A DNA stretch of 13,136 bases, from assembly GCA_003229735.1 (NCBI GenBank), contig QIFI01000093.1, forward strand, positions 1 to 13,136. The letters are read 5' to 3'. The notes beneath the pieces are model-generated. The model ran no database searches. It was not told the origin of the DNA and worked only from the letters and a program-made list of their open reading frames with translations. The position numbers and the translations under genes are program-made. How positions within the stretch are numbered: the stretch's first letter is position 1; each line of letters opens with the position of its first letter. Source of the DNA: Candidatus Anderseniibacteriota bacterium. GTDB taxonomy: Bacteria > Patescibacteriota > Andersenbacteria > UBA10190. Positions 6,437 to 12,803 of this stretch are shown here, piece after piece.

Positions 6437-6555
6437 GTCGAAGAGGTTAGGAGAACAGAGATTAATACGAAGGTGATGATATAGGTGACGAAGATGATAG
6501 TGCCGATTAGAAATAGTTCCTGGCGATTGGGCGAAGTCGGTTTTTTTGGAGGCAT
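6433..6555 (-). CDS. putative single-span small membrane protein (40 aa)
   Basis: An ATG-started frame encodes a Pro/Lys-rich start MPPKKPTSPNRQE followed by a hydrophobic stretch from Leu14 to Leu36 (containing FLIGTIIFVTYIITFVL) and a short TSST tail. This positive-inside, single-helix layout is that of a real small membrane protein rather than a chance frame. It is convergent with the glycosidase gene and its TAG stop is formed by the end of MITE copy 2. There is no Shine-Dalgarno motif; a TATTAT box lies just upstream. I do not recognise a family and assign no function. Confidence 0.5.
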   Translation of the reverse strand: MPPKKPTSPNRQELFLIGTIIFVTYIITFVLISVLLTSST

Positions 6556-6617
6556 AATGAAATAATATCACAATATTGATTGATAAATCTAATGGACGAG
6601 GTAGTATTAGCGGTGGT

Positions 6618-6623
6618 TATAGT
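6618..6623 (+). promoter_or_regulatory. candidate -10 box of the NlpC/P60-like gene
   Basis: TATAGT, one base from consensus, would start transcription near 6630 and leave a ~17-base leader that includes GGGAG (6638-6642) as a modest ribosome-binding site. No -35 match is seen. Confidence 0.35.
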
Positions 6624-6646
6624 GGTTCTTTTTAGGGAGAATTAAG

Positions 6647-7069
6647 ATGCTTGAGCAATTGGTGGCGACGGTACGTGGATATAAAGGAATTTTGAAATAT
6701 TCATTTCGGAGGGAGGAGAGGAGCGCCATGAGCGATAATTGTTTTGGATTGCCGGTTCGGGCGGCGCGGCGACATGGGATTTGGCTGCCGCCGGACTTTG
6801 ATCGATTATTGGAGTGGGGGAAAGCTATAGAGATTGGGAGTGTAAACGATTTGCAGCCATTTGATTGGGTGTTAACGGCTAGTTGGTGGGGTGGTTACAG
6901 TCGGGATAGATTGAAAGACGCGGGGCATTTGTATATCGCGACCGGTGAGGAAACGGTGATTCATTTGGCTTCCAAAGCAGGAGTGACAGAGGTTATGGCA
7001 GTATCAGTTTTGGAAAACTCTCTTATTTTTCGCGGAGTGTTGCGGCCAAATTTAAGTCATCGCGTTTAA
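6647..7069 (+). CDS. small NlpC/P60-like cysteine peptidase domain protein
   Basis: A 140-residue protein with the outline of a single NlpC/P60 domain: an early YKG at 12-14, then NCFGL with Cys32 in the place of the catalytic DCSGL, HGIWLPPD (43-50), DLQPFDWVL (68-76) in place of 'DLqPGDLV', AGHLYIATG (92-100) with His94 as the probable catalytic histidine, VIHLAS with His106 as the probable third polar residue, and a closing FRGVLRP. NlpC/P60 enzymes usually cut peptidoglycan stem peptides or related amides. No signal peptide or membrane span is present, which is unusual for a cell-wall enzyme, so it may act in the cytosol, on another amide, or be exported in another way. An internal ATG at 6728 has a purine-rich stretch before it, but would drop the first domain strand. 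The assignment is by motif order only and is moderate. Confidence 0.6.
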   Translation: MLEQLVATVRGYKGILKYSFRREERSAMSDNCFGLPVRAARRHGIWLPPDFDRLLEWGKAIEIGSVNDLQPFDWVLTASWWGGYSRDRLKDAGHLYIATGEETVIHLASKAGVTEVMAVSVLENSLIFRGVLRPNLSHRV

Positions 7070-7078
7070 GCCATCGCA
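7051..7078 (+). repeat. tandem 14-bp duplication at the NlpC/folC convergent ends
   Basis: TTTAAGTCATCGCG is followed directly by TTTAAGCCATCGCA (12 of 14 identical). The second unit supplies the TAA stop of the NlpC-like gene and the overlapping stop of folC on the other strand, so the duplication seems to have shaped both gene ends. Confidence 0.55.
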
Positions 7079-8535
7079 TTTAGCGAGGGCTTTTTTCTGT
7101 TAAGAACAGATAAGGCATCTCCGACCAGATAGAGTGAGCCGGTGATGAGGAGGGTGCGATTGACAGGGAGATGCTGTAGAGATAATTTAATGGCTTGTTT
7201 GAGATCCGGGATGGCGGTGATGTCGGATAGGGTGTTCGACATCTTTTGGTTAGGATATCCGGCACCTGGTTGGATGTGTCTGATCAGCTGATCAGCGGGA
7301 GTGGGTTGATGCTTGGCCTGGGAGACGATGACATAGGGAAATAGTTCGGTTAGTTGGATGATCTCGGTGTCCATTTGTTTATCCTGTTTGGTGCCAATGA
7401 TGAGAGAGTGAGGAGCGGGAATGTCTTTTTGAGTCAGATAGTTAATTAGGGCTTGTAGACCGGCCGAGTTATGGGCGCCATCGAGCAGAATAAATGGGTT
7501 ATGGGAGACCATATCCAATCTGCCCGACCATTTAACAGTAGCCAGACCGGTTTTAATGTGAACCAACTTTACACACCTGGTGTGTAAAGTTGGTTGGAGG
7601 AATTGGAGAGCGAGCAGGGCAGTGAGGGCGTTATTGATTTGGTGATGGCCAAGAAGCGAGAGGCTGAATTTTGCGTTTAGAAGCTCTGTGGACGTCATTT
7701 TAACACCTGGTGTTAAAATGGGGGGGAGATGGCCGGTAGACTGCTTTTCAACATCGGGTGTTTGAATGGGGTGGTTGGGGGTTGGGGGGGGAGAATTTTG
7801 AGGATGGTTGATTGTTTGGACTGAAAAGGTCTGGCCGGAGAGTGAGGTGTTTAAGGTTTTAGCCCGGAGTTGATGATGAACGGATATAAATTCAGAGCTT
7901 TGTCGGCGGCAGGCATGGTGAAGCAGATCAAGAATATGGGGATCAGTTTCGGCAGTGATGAGCGGGATGCCGGGTTTAATTATGCCGGCTTTGTGTTTGG
8001 CGATGGCGGCCTTGGTGCGGCCCAACCAGGCTTGATGATCGATACCGATATTAGTGATGATGGATAGGAGCGGGGTAATGACATTGGTGGCGTCGAGGTC
8101 GCCGCCCATGCCGACTTCGATGATGGCCAGGTCGATTTGCCGGCGGGCAAAATAATCAAAAGCCAAGGCAGTAGTAAATTCAAAAAAGGTGGGCTGCAGG
8201 TGGATAGACGCGGCAGTTTGTCTGATTCCGGCAATGTGCCGGGCGAGATGGCTATTGGTAAGGGGCTGATTATTAATCTGTATTCGCTCGTTGAATCTAA
8301 TCAGGTGGGGGCTGGTATACAGGCCGGTTTGATAATCTGCTTCTTTGAGAACATTGGCGATGATGGCGGCGGTGCTGCTTTTGCCGTTGGTGCCGGCGAT
8401 ATGGATGGATGGAAATTGCTGATGGGGATTGTTTAGAGCGGTTAACAGTTTACGCATGTTGGCGAGGCCGGGTTTGATGGGGCTGAAGCGGGCCAGTTGA
8501 GCGAGGTAATCTAATTGTGAAGAAAGTTGCGTCAT
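7066..8535 (-). CDS. folC: folylpolyglutamate synthase / dihydrofolate synthase (Mur-ligase family)
   Basis: A 489-residue cytosolic ATP-dependent ligase that adds glutamate to folates (and in many bacteria to dihydropteroate). Visible are ARFSPIKPGLANM near the N-terminus, the P-loop AGTNGKSST at 47-55, YTSPHLIRFNERIQ at 73-86, EVGMGGDLDATN at 140-151, GHHQINNALTAL at 296-307, SGRLDM at 337-342, the C-domain LDGAHN at 351-356 and GSLYLVGD at 466-473. I chose the start at 8535 because it gives the usual short lead-in (MTQLSSQLDYLAQLARF) and avoids overlap with the divergent gene; ATGs at 8559 and 8577 are possible alternatives. It is longer than usual (about 420-440) owing to a Pro/Thr-rich insert at about 240-290 and a longer loop at 313-327. 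Both contain palindromic DNA with an ACACC-N-GGTGT core. It is divergent from the thyX-like gene (27 bases apart), and its stop overlaps the convergent NlpC-like stop by 4 bases. Confidence 0.95.
   Translation of the reverse strand: MTQLSSQLDYLAQLARFSPIKPGLANMRKLLTALNNPHQQFPSIHIAGTNGKSSTAAIIANVLKEADYQTGLYTSPHLIRFNERIQINNQPLTNSHLARHIAGIRQTAASIHLQPTFFEFTTALAFDYFARRQIDLAIIEVGMGGDLDATNVITPLLSIITNIGIDHQAWLGRTKAAIAKHKAGIIKPGIPLITAETDPHILDLLHHACRRQSSEFISVHHQLRAKTLNTSLSGQTFSVQTINHPQNSPPPTPNHPIQTPDVEKQSTGHLPPILTPGVKMTSTELLNAKFSLSLLGHHQINNALTALLALQFLQPTLHTRCVKLVHIKTGLATVKWSGRLDMVSHNPFILLDGAHNSAGLQALINYLTQKDIPAPHSLIIGTKQDKQMDTEIIQLTELFPYVIVSQAKHQPTPADQLIRHIQPGAGYPNQKMSNTLSDITAIPDLKQAIKLSLQHLPVNRTLLITGSLYLVGDALSVLNRKKPSLNAMA
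7070..7096 (+). terminator. intrinsic terminator for the NlpC-like gene, inside folC
   Basis: GCCATCGC and GCGAGGGC form an 8-bp stem with one A-G mismatch around an ATTTA loop, followed by six T. It starts at the base after the NlpC-like stop. The same bases encode the last residues of FolC (the T run is the Lys-Lys codons), so this terminator is embedded in an opposing coding sequence. Confidence 0.72.
7561..7595. repeat. perfect 17-bp palindrome in folC (core ACACC-T-GGTGT)
   Basis: AACCAACTTTACACACC and its exact reverse complement are separated by a single T. It lies in frame in folC, encoding PTLHTRCVKLVH (residues 315-326) in a loop where the family is variable. A 35-base perfect palindrome inside a coding sequence is not expected by chance. 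It shares its core with the next palindrome but is read in a different frame. Confidence 0.85.
7696..7720. repeat. perfect 12-bp palindrome in folC (core ACACC-T-GGTGT)
   Basis: CATTTTAACACC and its exact reverse complement surround a single T. It encodes ILTPGVKM (residues 273-280) inside the Pro/Thr-rich insert of FolC. The core equals that of the palindrome at 7561-7595, while the outer arms differ yet remain fully complementary. Confidence 0.82.
7747..7766. repeat. degenerate third copy of the folC palindrome
   Basis: TTCAACATC-G-GGTGTTTGAA keeps the GGTGT half and the outer TTCA/TGAA arms but has one substitution and one missing base in the other half. It encodes IQTPDVEK, close to ILTPGVKM of the intact copy and in the same frame. 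It looks like an older, decayed member. Confidence 0.5.
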
Positions 8536-8562
8536 GGGGGCTGGTGTGAAAAGATACATGAG

Positions 8563-10287
8563 ATGGCAGAGAGACACAAACTGGAAGAATATGAGCCTTT
8601 GTTTGAGGCGGATATTTATACGGTGGGTGAACGGGAGAGATTAGGGCCGTGGTTTACGAATTTGGATAGGTCAGTGTACACGCCGCTGATTTTCGCGCCG
8701 GAATTGGTGGGGGCGCTTTGCTCCCGGGCCAGCCGGGCGGCCGGGGATTTACGAGCAGTCTTTTTGCGAGAATACGTGACACCGTTTTTGGATCCAAGCC
8801 GGGAAGAGAAGGAGTCAGATGAGGAGTGGCAAAAAAAACAAAAATATAGTGAGGAGCTGCAGGCTTTGATAGCTTTTTCGCGAGAGCATCCGGCGGAGAA
8901 AATTTTTGCTAATCCCCGAGCCAGATCTTTTTATATTAAATGGCTGGCGCAATATGGGGATGATTCTATTGCTCAAATGGCGGGCGGTCATGTGGTATTC
9001 AGCAGTTTGTCGCAATTAGCCATTAAACATTTTGAGGATCAACGGATTGGGTTGGCGCCGATCGAGAAATCGACCCGGTATGTGGATTATTCCGGCACCG
9101 TAAAAGGCCAGTATCGTTATTACATAGATCCGGGACTTGCAGACATGGGATTAACAGAAAAATATCGGGAGGCGATGGATGGTTTGTTCGCGACGTATGC
9201 CACTATGCTATCGCGGCTGCGGGGGCATTTAAAACAATTATATCCGGAAGAGCAAAAAGGAGTGGTGGAGAAGAAGGCATTTGATACTTTGCGGGGACTA
9301 CTGCCGGTGGCTACTTTGTCGCAAGTGGCTTTTTTTGGCAATGGTCAGGCGTTTGAATATTTAATAAGCAGATCGGCTAAGCATGGGTTGGGCGAAGTGC
9401 GGTGGGCGGCCGAGGCGGCATATCAAGAATTATATCAGTTGATGCCGTCTTTTTTGCGGAGATTAAAGGATCCGGAATCTCGATCAGCGGCCGAGCAGTA
9501 TCAGGAGTATTTGGCGGGCCGGGGAAAACGAATGGCGGAGGTGATACGCAAGATGGAGACGGAGACCAGTTTGGAGGAGACAATGGGAGCTCGGGTAAAA
9601 TTGGTTGAATATGATACCGAAGGTGAAGAGAAAGTGATAGCCGGTATGTTGTTCGCGGCACCAAATAATGACCGATCCTGGGAGAAAACTTTGACGGCTG
9701 TGCGGGCGATGGGCGGGGAGGAGCGGCGGCAGGTGCTTGATTATTATATGTCAGGCCGGGGACAACGATGGCAGAAGGTGGGGAGAGCTTTTGAGAATGC
9801 GTATATGAGATGGGAGATTGTGATGGATATTGGGGCCTGGCGGGATTTGCATCGACACCGGATGCTGACTCAACAAAGACAGTTGTTTGGTTGTGAGCAT
9901 GGTTATGAGGTGCCCGGGGAAGTAATGGCGGCTGGTTTTGGCGGGGAATACGCGGGAGCGATGGATAAAGCTAAGCAGATATATGAAGAAATAGCCAGAC
10001 ATGATCGGGAAATGGCGCAGTACGCGGTGCCGATGGGGTATCGGGTCAGATTTATGCAGTGGCAGAATATCAGAGAGTGTTTTTGGGAGATGGAATTGCG
10101 AACAATTCCCGAGGGTCATCCCAGCTACAGAGCCATAGAGCAGGAAAAATTCAGGCTGTTTGGAGAGGCGTATCCATTAATTGCTGAATATATGCAAGTG
10201 AATATGGGGGATTATGATTTTGCTCGACGGGGACAGGGGGAGAAGATTCAGTCTAAGTTGAGATCATTGGAGAGAATAAGCAATTAA
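8563..10287 (+). CDS. double-domain ThyX-like protein (FAD-dependent thymidylate synthase family)
   Basis: A 574-residue protein made of two ThyX-like halves; ordinary ThyX has 200-260 residues per chain and works as a tetramer, converting dUMP to dTMP with methylene-THF, NADPH and FAD. The first half (about 30-300) has YGDDSIAQM and then IEKSTRY (167-173), the tail of the ThyX signature RHRxxSxNExSxRY, but lacks its RHR. The second half (about 360-560) has HRHRMLTQQRQ (430-440), keeping RHR, but not the STRY end. Each half also has a later ThyX-like helix region (QAFEYLISR...EVRWAAEAAYQEL; GYRVRFMQWQNIRECFWEMELR). It could therefore build composite active sites or be a divergent relative with another job. 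I chose the ATG at 8563; the frame is open to a TTG at 8527, which would overlap folC. It lies 9 bases before glyA, fitting dTMP synthesis. Confidence 0.82.
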   Translation: MAERHKLEEYEPLFEADIYTVGERERLGPWFTNLDRSVYTPLIFAPELVGALCSRASRAAGDLRAVFLREYVTPFLDPSREEKESDEEWQKKQKYSEELQALIAFSREHPAEKIFANPRARSFYIKWLAQYGDDSIAQMAGGHVVFSSLSQLAIKHFEDQRIGLAPIEKSTRYVDYSGTVKGQYRYYIDPGLADMGLTEKYREAMDGLFATYATMLSRLRGHLKQLYPEEQKGVVEKKAFDTLRGLLPVATLSQVAFFGNGQAFEYLISRSAKHGLGEVRWAAEAAYQELYQLMPSFLRRLKDPESRSAAEQYQEYLAGRGKRMAEVIRKMETETSLEETMGARVKLVEYDTEGEEKVIAGMLFAAPNNDRSWEKTLTAVRAMGGEERRQVLDYYMSGRGQRWQKVGRAFENAYMRWEIVMDIGAWRDLHRHRMLTQQRQLFGCEHGYEVPGEVMAAGFGGEYAGAMDKAKQIYEEIARHDREMAQYAVPMGYRVRFMQWQNIRECFWEMELRTIPEGHPSYRAIEQEKFRLFGEAYPLIAEYMQVNMGDYDFARRGQGEKIQSKLRSLERISN

Positions 10288-10296
10288 AATTTATAT

Positions 10297-11691
10297 ATGT
10301 TAAAAGAAACAGATCCAGAGGTATATAACCTGATAAGAGCCGAAGAAACCCGACAGCAGAGGCAGTTGTCACTGATTCCGTCGGAGAATTTCTTTTCGCC
10401 GGCCGTGCGGGAGGCGGTAGGATCCGTGTTTGCCCATAAATATTCAGAAGGAAATGTGGGCCAGAGATACTATGAAGGAAATCAATATATTGATGAGCTG
10501 GAAGAGCTGGTGTTTAAACGGGCCAGGCGAGCTTTTAATTTGCCGGATGATTGGGCGGTTAACGTGCAGGCATTATCCGGAAGCAATGCCAACCTGGCCG
10601 TTTATCTGGCTTTGATGGAGCCGGGGGATGTGATGATGGGTATGTATTTGCCGGATGGGGGACATTTATCACATGGCTGGTCATATGAGCCAAAGGCTCA
10701 AGTGGATCCGAATGAGCTGGTTTATCTGGGGGGGAGCAGGAAAGTGCATATTACGTCTCGTTTGTTTAAGACTGTGCAGTATAAGACAAGCCCAAAGACG
10801 CAATTATTGGATTATGATGAAGTGGCCGGGATAGCGGAAAAATATCAACCTAAGCTGCTAATTACCGGAGGTACGGCTTATCCCAGATTAATTGATCACG
10901 AGCGGATGAAGGAAATAGCTGATAGGGTGGGAGCATACTATTTGGCGGATATAGCCCATGAGGCAGGTTTGGTGATAGCGGGAGTGGCGCCATCGCCGGT
11001 GGGGATAGCGGACGTGGTAACATTGACGACCCATAAAACGATGAGAGCGGGACGAGGATCAATGATTTTGGCGGCCCGGGACATGATGAGTAAGATTAAT
11101 AGAGGGGTATTGCCGGGTCTGCAGGGCGGTCCGCATAATCATAATATTGCCGGTATATGCGTGGGGTTGGGTGAGGCCTTGGCTCCGGAATATCGGGAGT
11201 ATCAGCGGCAGATTGTGATCAATGCCAAGTTTCTAGCGGGGCAATTGATGGATAGAGGATTCAAGCTGGTGTCTGGAGGGACAGATAAACATCTGATGCT
11301 GATTGATTTAACTGATCAACTGCTGTCGGGTAAACAGTTTGCCAAGGCGCTGGATAAAGCCGGAATCGTGACTAACTTTAACACTATGCCACAGGAGACC
11401 AGATCACCGGCGGATCCGTCGGCACTTCGGATCGGTACGCCGTGGGTGACAACGCGAGGAATGAAGGAAGAGTCCATGATAAGGATTGCCGAATGGATGC
11501 GGGAGGTGATGGCAATCGCTGGCGGGTGGGTGGATAAAAGTGAAGCAGATTATCTGCGGTTGGCGGCGTCATCAGGTGAAATTGGGCGGATAGCCAGGGA
11601 AGTAGAGGCTTTGGGCAGTGAATATCCGCTGGCAATTAAATCAGCCAGGTATGCGCCGTCTAGGATTCAGGGGAATAGCAGTTTATACTGA
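10297..11691 (+). CDS. glyA: serine hydroxymethyltransferase
   Basis: A 464-residue PLP enzyme of fold type I, cytosolic, converting serine and THF to glycine and 5,10-methylene-THF. Visible are LIPSENFFSPAV (26-37), KYSEGNVGQRYYEGNQYID (48-66), SGSNANLAVY (94-103), the cofactor-binding LADIAHEAG (216-224) with Asp218 and His221, the Schiff-base Lys247 in TLTTHKT (242-248), GGPHNHNIAG and the C-terminal RIGTPWVTTRG (378-388). It is longer than the usual 410-430 because of an added segment at about 128-155, after DGGHLSHGWS, and a longer C-terminus. The conserved GPRGG after the PLP lysine reads AGRGS (251-255). It follows the ThyX-like gene by 9 bases and supplies that enzyme's one-carbon donor. 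No Shine-Dalgarno motif is seen; the upstream bases are AT-rich. Confidence 0.97.
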   Translation: MLKETDPEVYNLIRAEETRQQRQLSLIPSENFFSPAVREAVGSVFAHKYSEGNVGQRYYEGNQYIDELEELVFKRARRAFNLPDDWAVNVQALSGSNANLAVYLALMEPGDVMMGMYLPDGGHLSHGWSYEPKAQVDPNELVYLGGSRKVHITSRLFKTVQYKTSPKTQLLDYDEVAGIAEKYQPKLLITGGTAYPRLIDHERMKEIADRVGAYYLADIAHEAGLVIAGVAPSPVGIADVVTLTTHKTMRAGRGSMILAARDMMSKINRGVLPGLQGGPHNHNIAGICVGLGEALAPEYREYQRQIVINAKFLAGQLMDRGFKLVSGGTDKHLMLIDLTDQLLSGKQFAKALDKAGIVTNFNTMPQETRSPADPSALRIGTPWVTTRGMKEESMIRIAEWMREVMAIAGGWVDKSEADYLRLAASSGEIGRIAREVEALGSEYPLAIKSARYAPSRIQGNSSLY

Positions 11692-11725
11692 AAGCATGAC
11701 TTTAGAATTTAAATGCAACATTGGA

Positions 11726-11736
11726 GGAGGTGATCC
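11726..11736 (+). promoter_or_regulatory. maximal Shine-Dalgarno site
   Basis: GGAGGTGATCC is an 11-base exact complement of the common bacterial 16S rRNA 3' end (GGATCACCTCC). It ends 2 bases before the ATG, with the GGAGG core 8 bases away. It fixes the start at 11739 rather than the in-frame TTG at 11721, which lies before the site. Other genes in this window have weak or no such site. Confidence 0.9.
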
Positions 11737-11738
11737 TT

Positions 11739-12014
11739 ATGCAGAATAAGAGTTTGAGTTTATGGGCGGCGGTATTGCTGTTGGTAGGGGGTTTAGTACA
11801 CATGATTCCGGGACTGTATTCAGGATTAACGTCTTTGACGGGGGAGATTCCCTGGATTCAGATAGTGATTGGTATTTTGTCGGTGCTAGTAGCCCTGGTG
11901 TTGTTTGCCGGAGATAAAGAAGCCAGTGCTAAAGATGAGGCTGATGATAAGGCGGATGACTTAAATACTTCGAAGTCGTCGGATGCATCTTCGGGTTCAT
12001 CAAGCGAGATCTAA
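11739..12014 (+). CDS. small two-span membrane protein with acidic Ser-rich tail
   Basis: A 91-residue protein of unknown function. Two hydrophobic helices at about 8-27 and 39-57 are joined by a short loop (SGLTSLTGEIPW), and a highly charged, low-complexity tail follows (GDKEASAKDEADDKADD, then Ser/Asp repeats to the end), probably disordered and, given the acidic content, possibly on the outer side. The start is set by an outstanding ribosome-binding site. It lies 47 bases after glyA and 12 bases before the methyltransferase gene. A TAGAAT box (11703-11708) could give it its own promoter. The strong translation signal suggests an abundant protein. I do not recognise the family. Confidence 0.8.
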   Translation: MQNKSLSLWAAVLLLVGGLVHMIPGLYSGLTSLTGEIPWIQIVIGILSVLVALVLFAGDKEASAKDEADDKADDLNTSKSSDASSGSSSEI

Positions 12015-12026
12015 TTGGTAAGTTAG

Positions 12027-12632
12027 ATGAAAGAGGCTTTATCAAAGTTTGAGAGATGGTGGGTGGATGCCTGGCCGCATCGATGGCATATCAGGAGATT
12101 CGTGCCGAAGTTTTTGCGAGCTTGCCCGGAGCCGTTTCGGGGGGAAGTGCTGGAAGTCGGAGCGGGGAGCGGGTGGACATCGCGGCGGATACTGGAGACT
12201 TTTCCGCAAGTAGAATTGACAGCGGTGGATGTAAGAGGGGAAGCGGATGAGGCTTTTGAAAAACCTCGGCGGCTTTATGGACAAAGGCTGAAATTTAAAC
12301 AAGCTGATTTGATGAGCCTGCCGTTTGATCGAGAAACGTTTGATATGGTGCTGGCAATTCATACTTTACATTACGTGGAGGATGTGCCGGAAGCAATTAG
12401 ACAGCTTTTGCGAGTGACCAGGCCGGGGGGATTAATTGGGCTGGCCGGTGAAAATATGTTTTATCGGCGGGGAATTAGAGGGTGGTTGATGAAATCAGCA
12501 TCGGTGCCAACCAAGGAATCTTTGGAAAAGACATTACGGCTGGAAGAGTGCGAAGTGATTACGAGTGATGGGGAAGTGCATTATTTTATCTGGGCCAGAA
12601 AACCATATCCGATTGGTCCTCCGAAAAATTAA
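12027..12632 (+). CDS. class I SAM-dependent methyltransferase
   Basis: A 201-residue Rossmann-fold methyltransferase of the Methyltransf_11 type. Motif I is VLEVGAGSGWTS at 41-52, the acidic end of strand 2 is TAVDVR at 65-70, the DLMSLPF segment is at 94-100, FDMVLAIHTLHYVEDV (105-120) marks strand 4, and VTRPGGLIGLAGE (130-142) the following helix-strand. The N-terminus WWVDAWPHRWHIRRF (11-25) is rich in aromatic and basic residues and may help bind substrate. The C-terminal part is shorter than average. Substrate is unknown; small-molecule, lipid or quinone methylation are all possible. It is probably cotranscribed with the small membrane protein gene 12 bases upstream. Confidence 0.9.
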   Translation: MKEALSKFERWWVDAWPHRWHIRRFVPKFLRACPEPFRGEVLEVGAGSGWTSRRILETFPQVELTAVDVRGEADEAFEKPRRLYGQRLKFKQADLMSLPFDRETFDMVLAIHTLHYVEDVPEAIRQLLRVTRPGGLIGLAGENMFYRRGIRGWLMKSASVPTKESLEKTLRLEECEVITSDGEVHYFIWARKPYPIGPPKN

Positions 12633-12643
12633 AGGTTGAGGCG

Positions 12644-12683
12644 ATGCGAATGACGCGAATTTCATGCGAATGACGCCAATTTA
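12644..12683 (+). repeat. two tandem copies of a 20-bp repeat
   Basis: Two adjacent 20-base units, ATGCGAATGACGCGAATTTC and ATGCGAATGACGCCAATTTA, match at 18 of 20 positions just after the methyltransferase gene. The unit itself contains GCGAATGACGCGAAT, a partial inner repeat of GCGAAT. No stem-loop or frame explains it. It may be one member of a dispersed intergenic repeat family. Confidence 0.65.
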
Positions 12684-12766
12684 TTGGATTGGTGTTTGGT
12701 GATGAGAATGATTACGGATTGTTAAATGGCTAAATTGTTGTGACGGCGAGTTACCGGAAGTTGGTT

Positions 12767-12795
12767 TTGACCTGGGTTATTTAGCGTGCTATGGT
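12767..12795 (+). promoter_or_regulatory. promoter of the aminopeptidase gene
   Basis: TTGACC (12767-12772, five of six to consensus), a 17-base spacer and TGC-TATGGT (extended -10, 12787-12795) point to a transcript start near 12802, only about two bases before the ATG at 12804. This is a second case in the window of a near-leaderless arrangement. Confidence 0.5.
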
Positions 12796-12803
12796 TCGGG
12801 GTT

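Noticed and set aside
6521..6547. Possible terminator before a T7 run at 6541-6547
   Set aside because: The only stem is four pairs with a G-T pair and an 8-base loop, and the T run is the Lys codons of the minus-strand small ORF.
7280..7295. 16-bp palindrome CTGATCAGCTGATCAG in folC
   Set aside because: It lacks the ACACC/GGTGT core and encodes ordinary Asp-Gln-Leu-Ile residues; probably chance.
7768..7792. G-rich tract in the folC region as a G-quadruplex
   Set aside because: Runs of four, five and eight G exist, but they are explained by Pro codons of a Pro-rich insert on the other strand; no evidence of function.
9377..9664. A Pro/Ser-rich minus-strand frame of 95 codons inside the ThyX-like gene
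   Set aside because: The composition is that of an antisense shadow of a purine-rich gene; no start signal is seen and the sense strand is a recognised gene.
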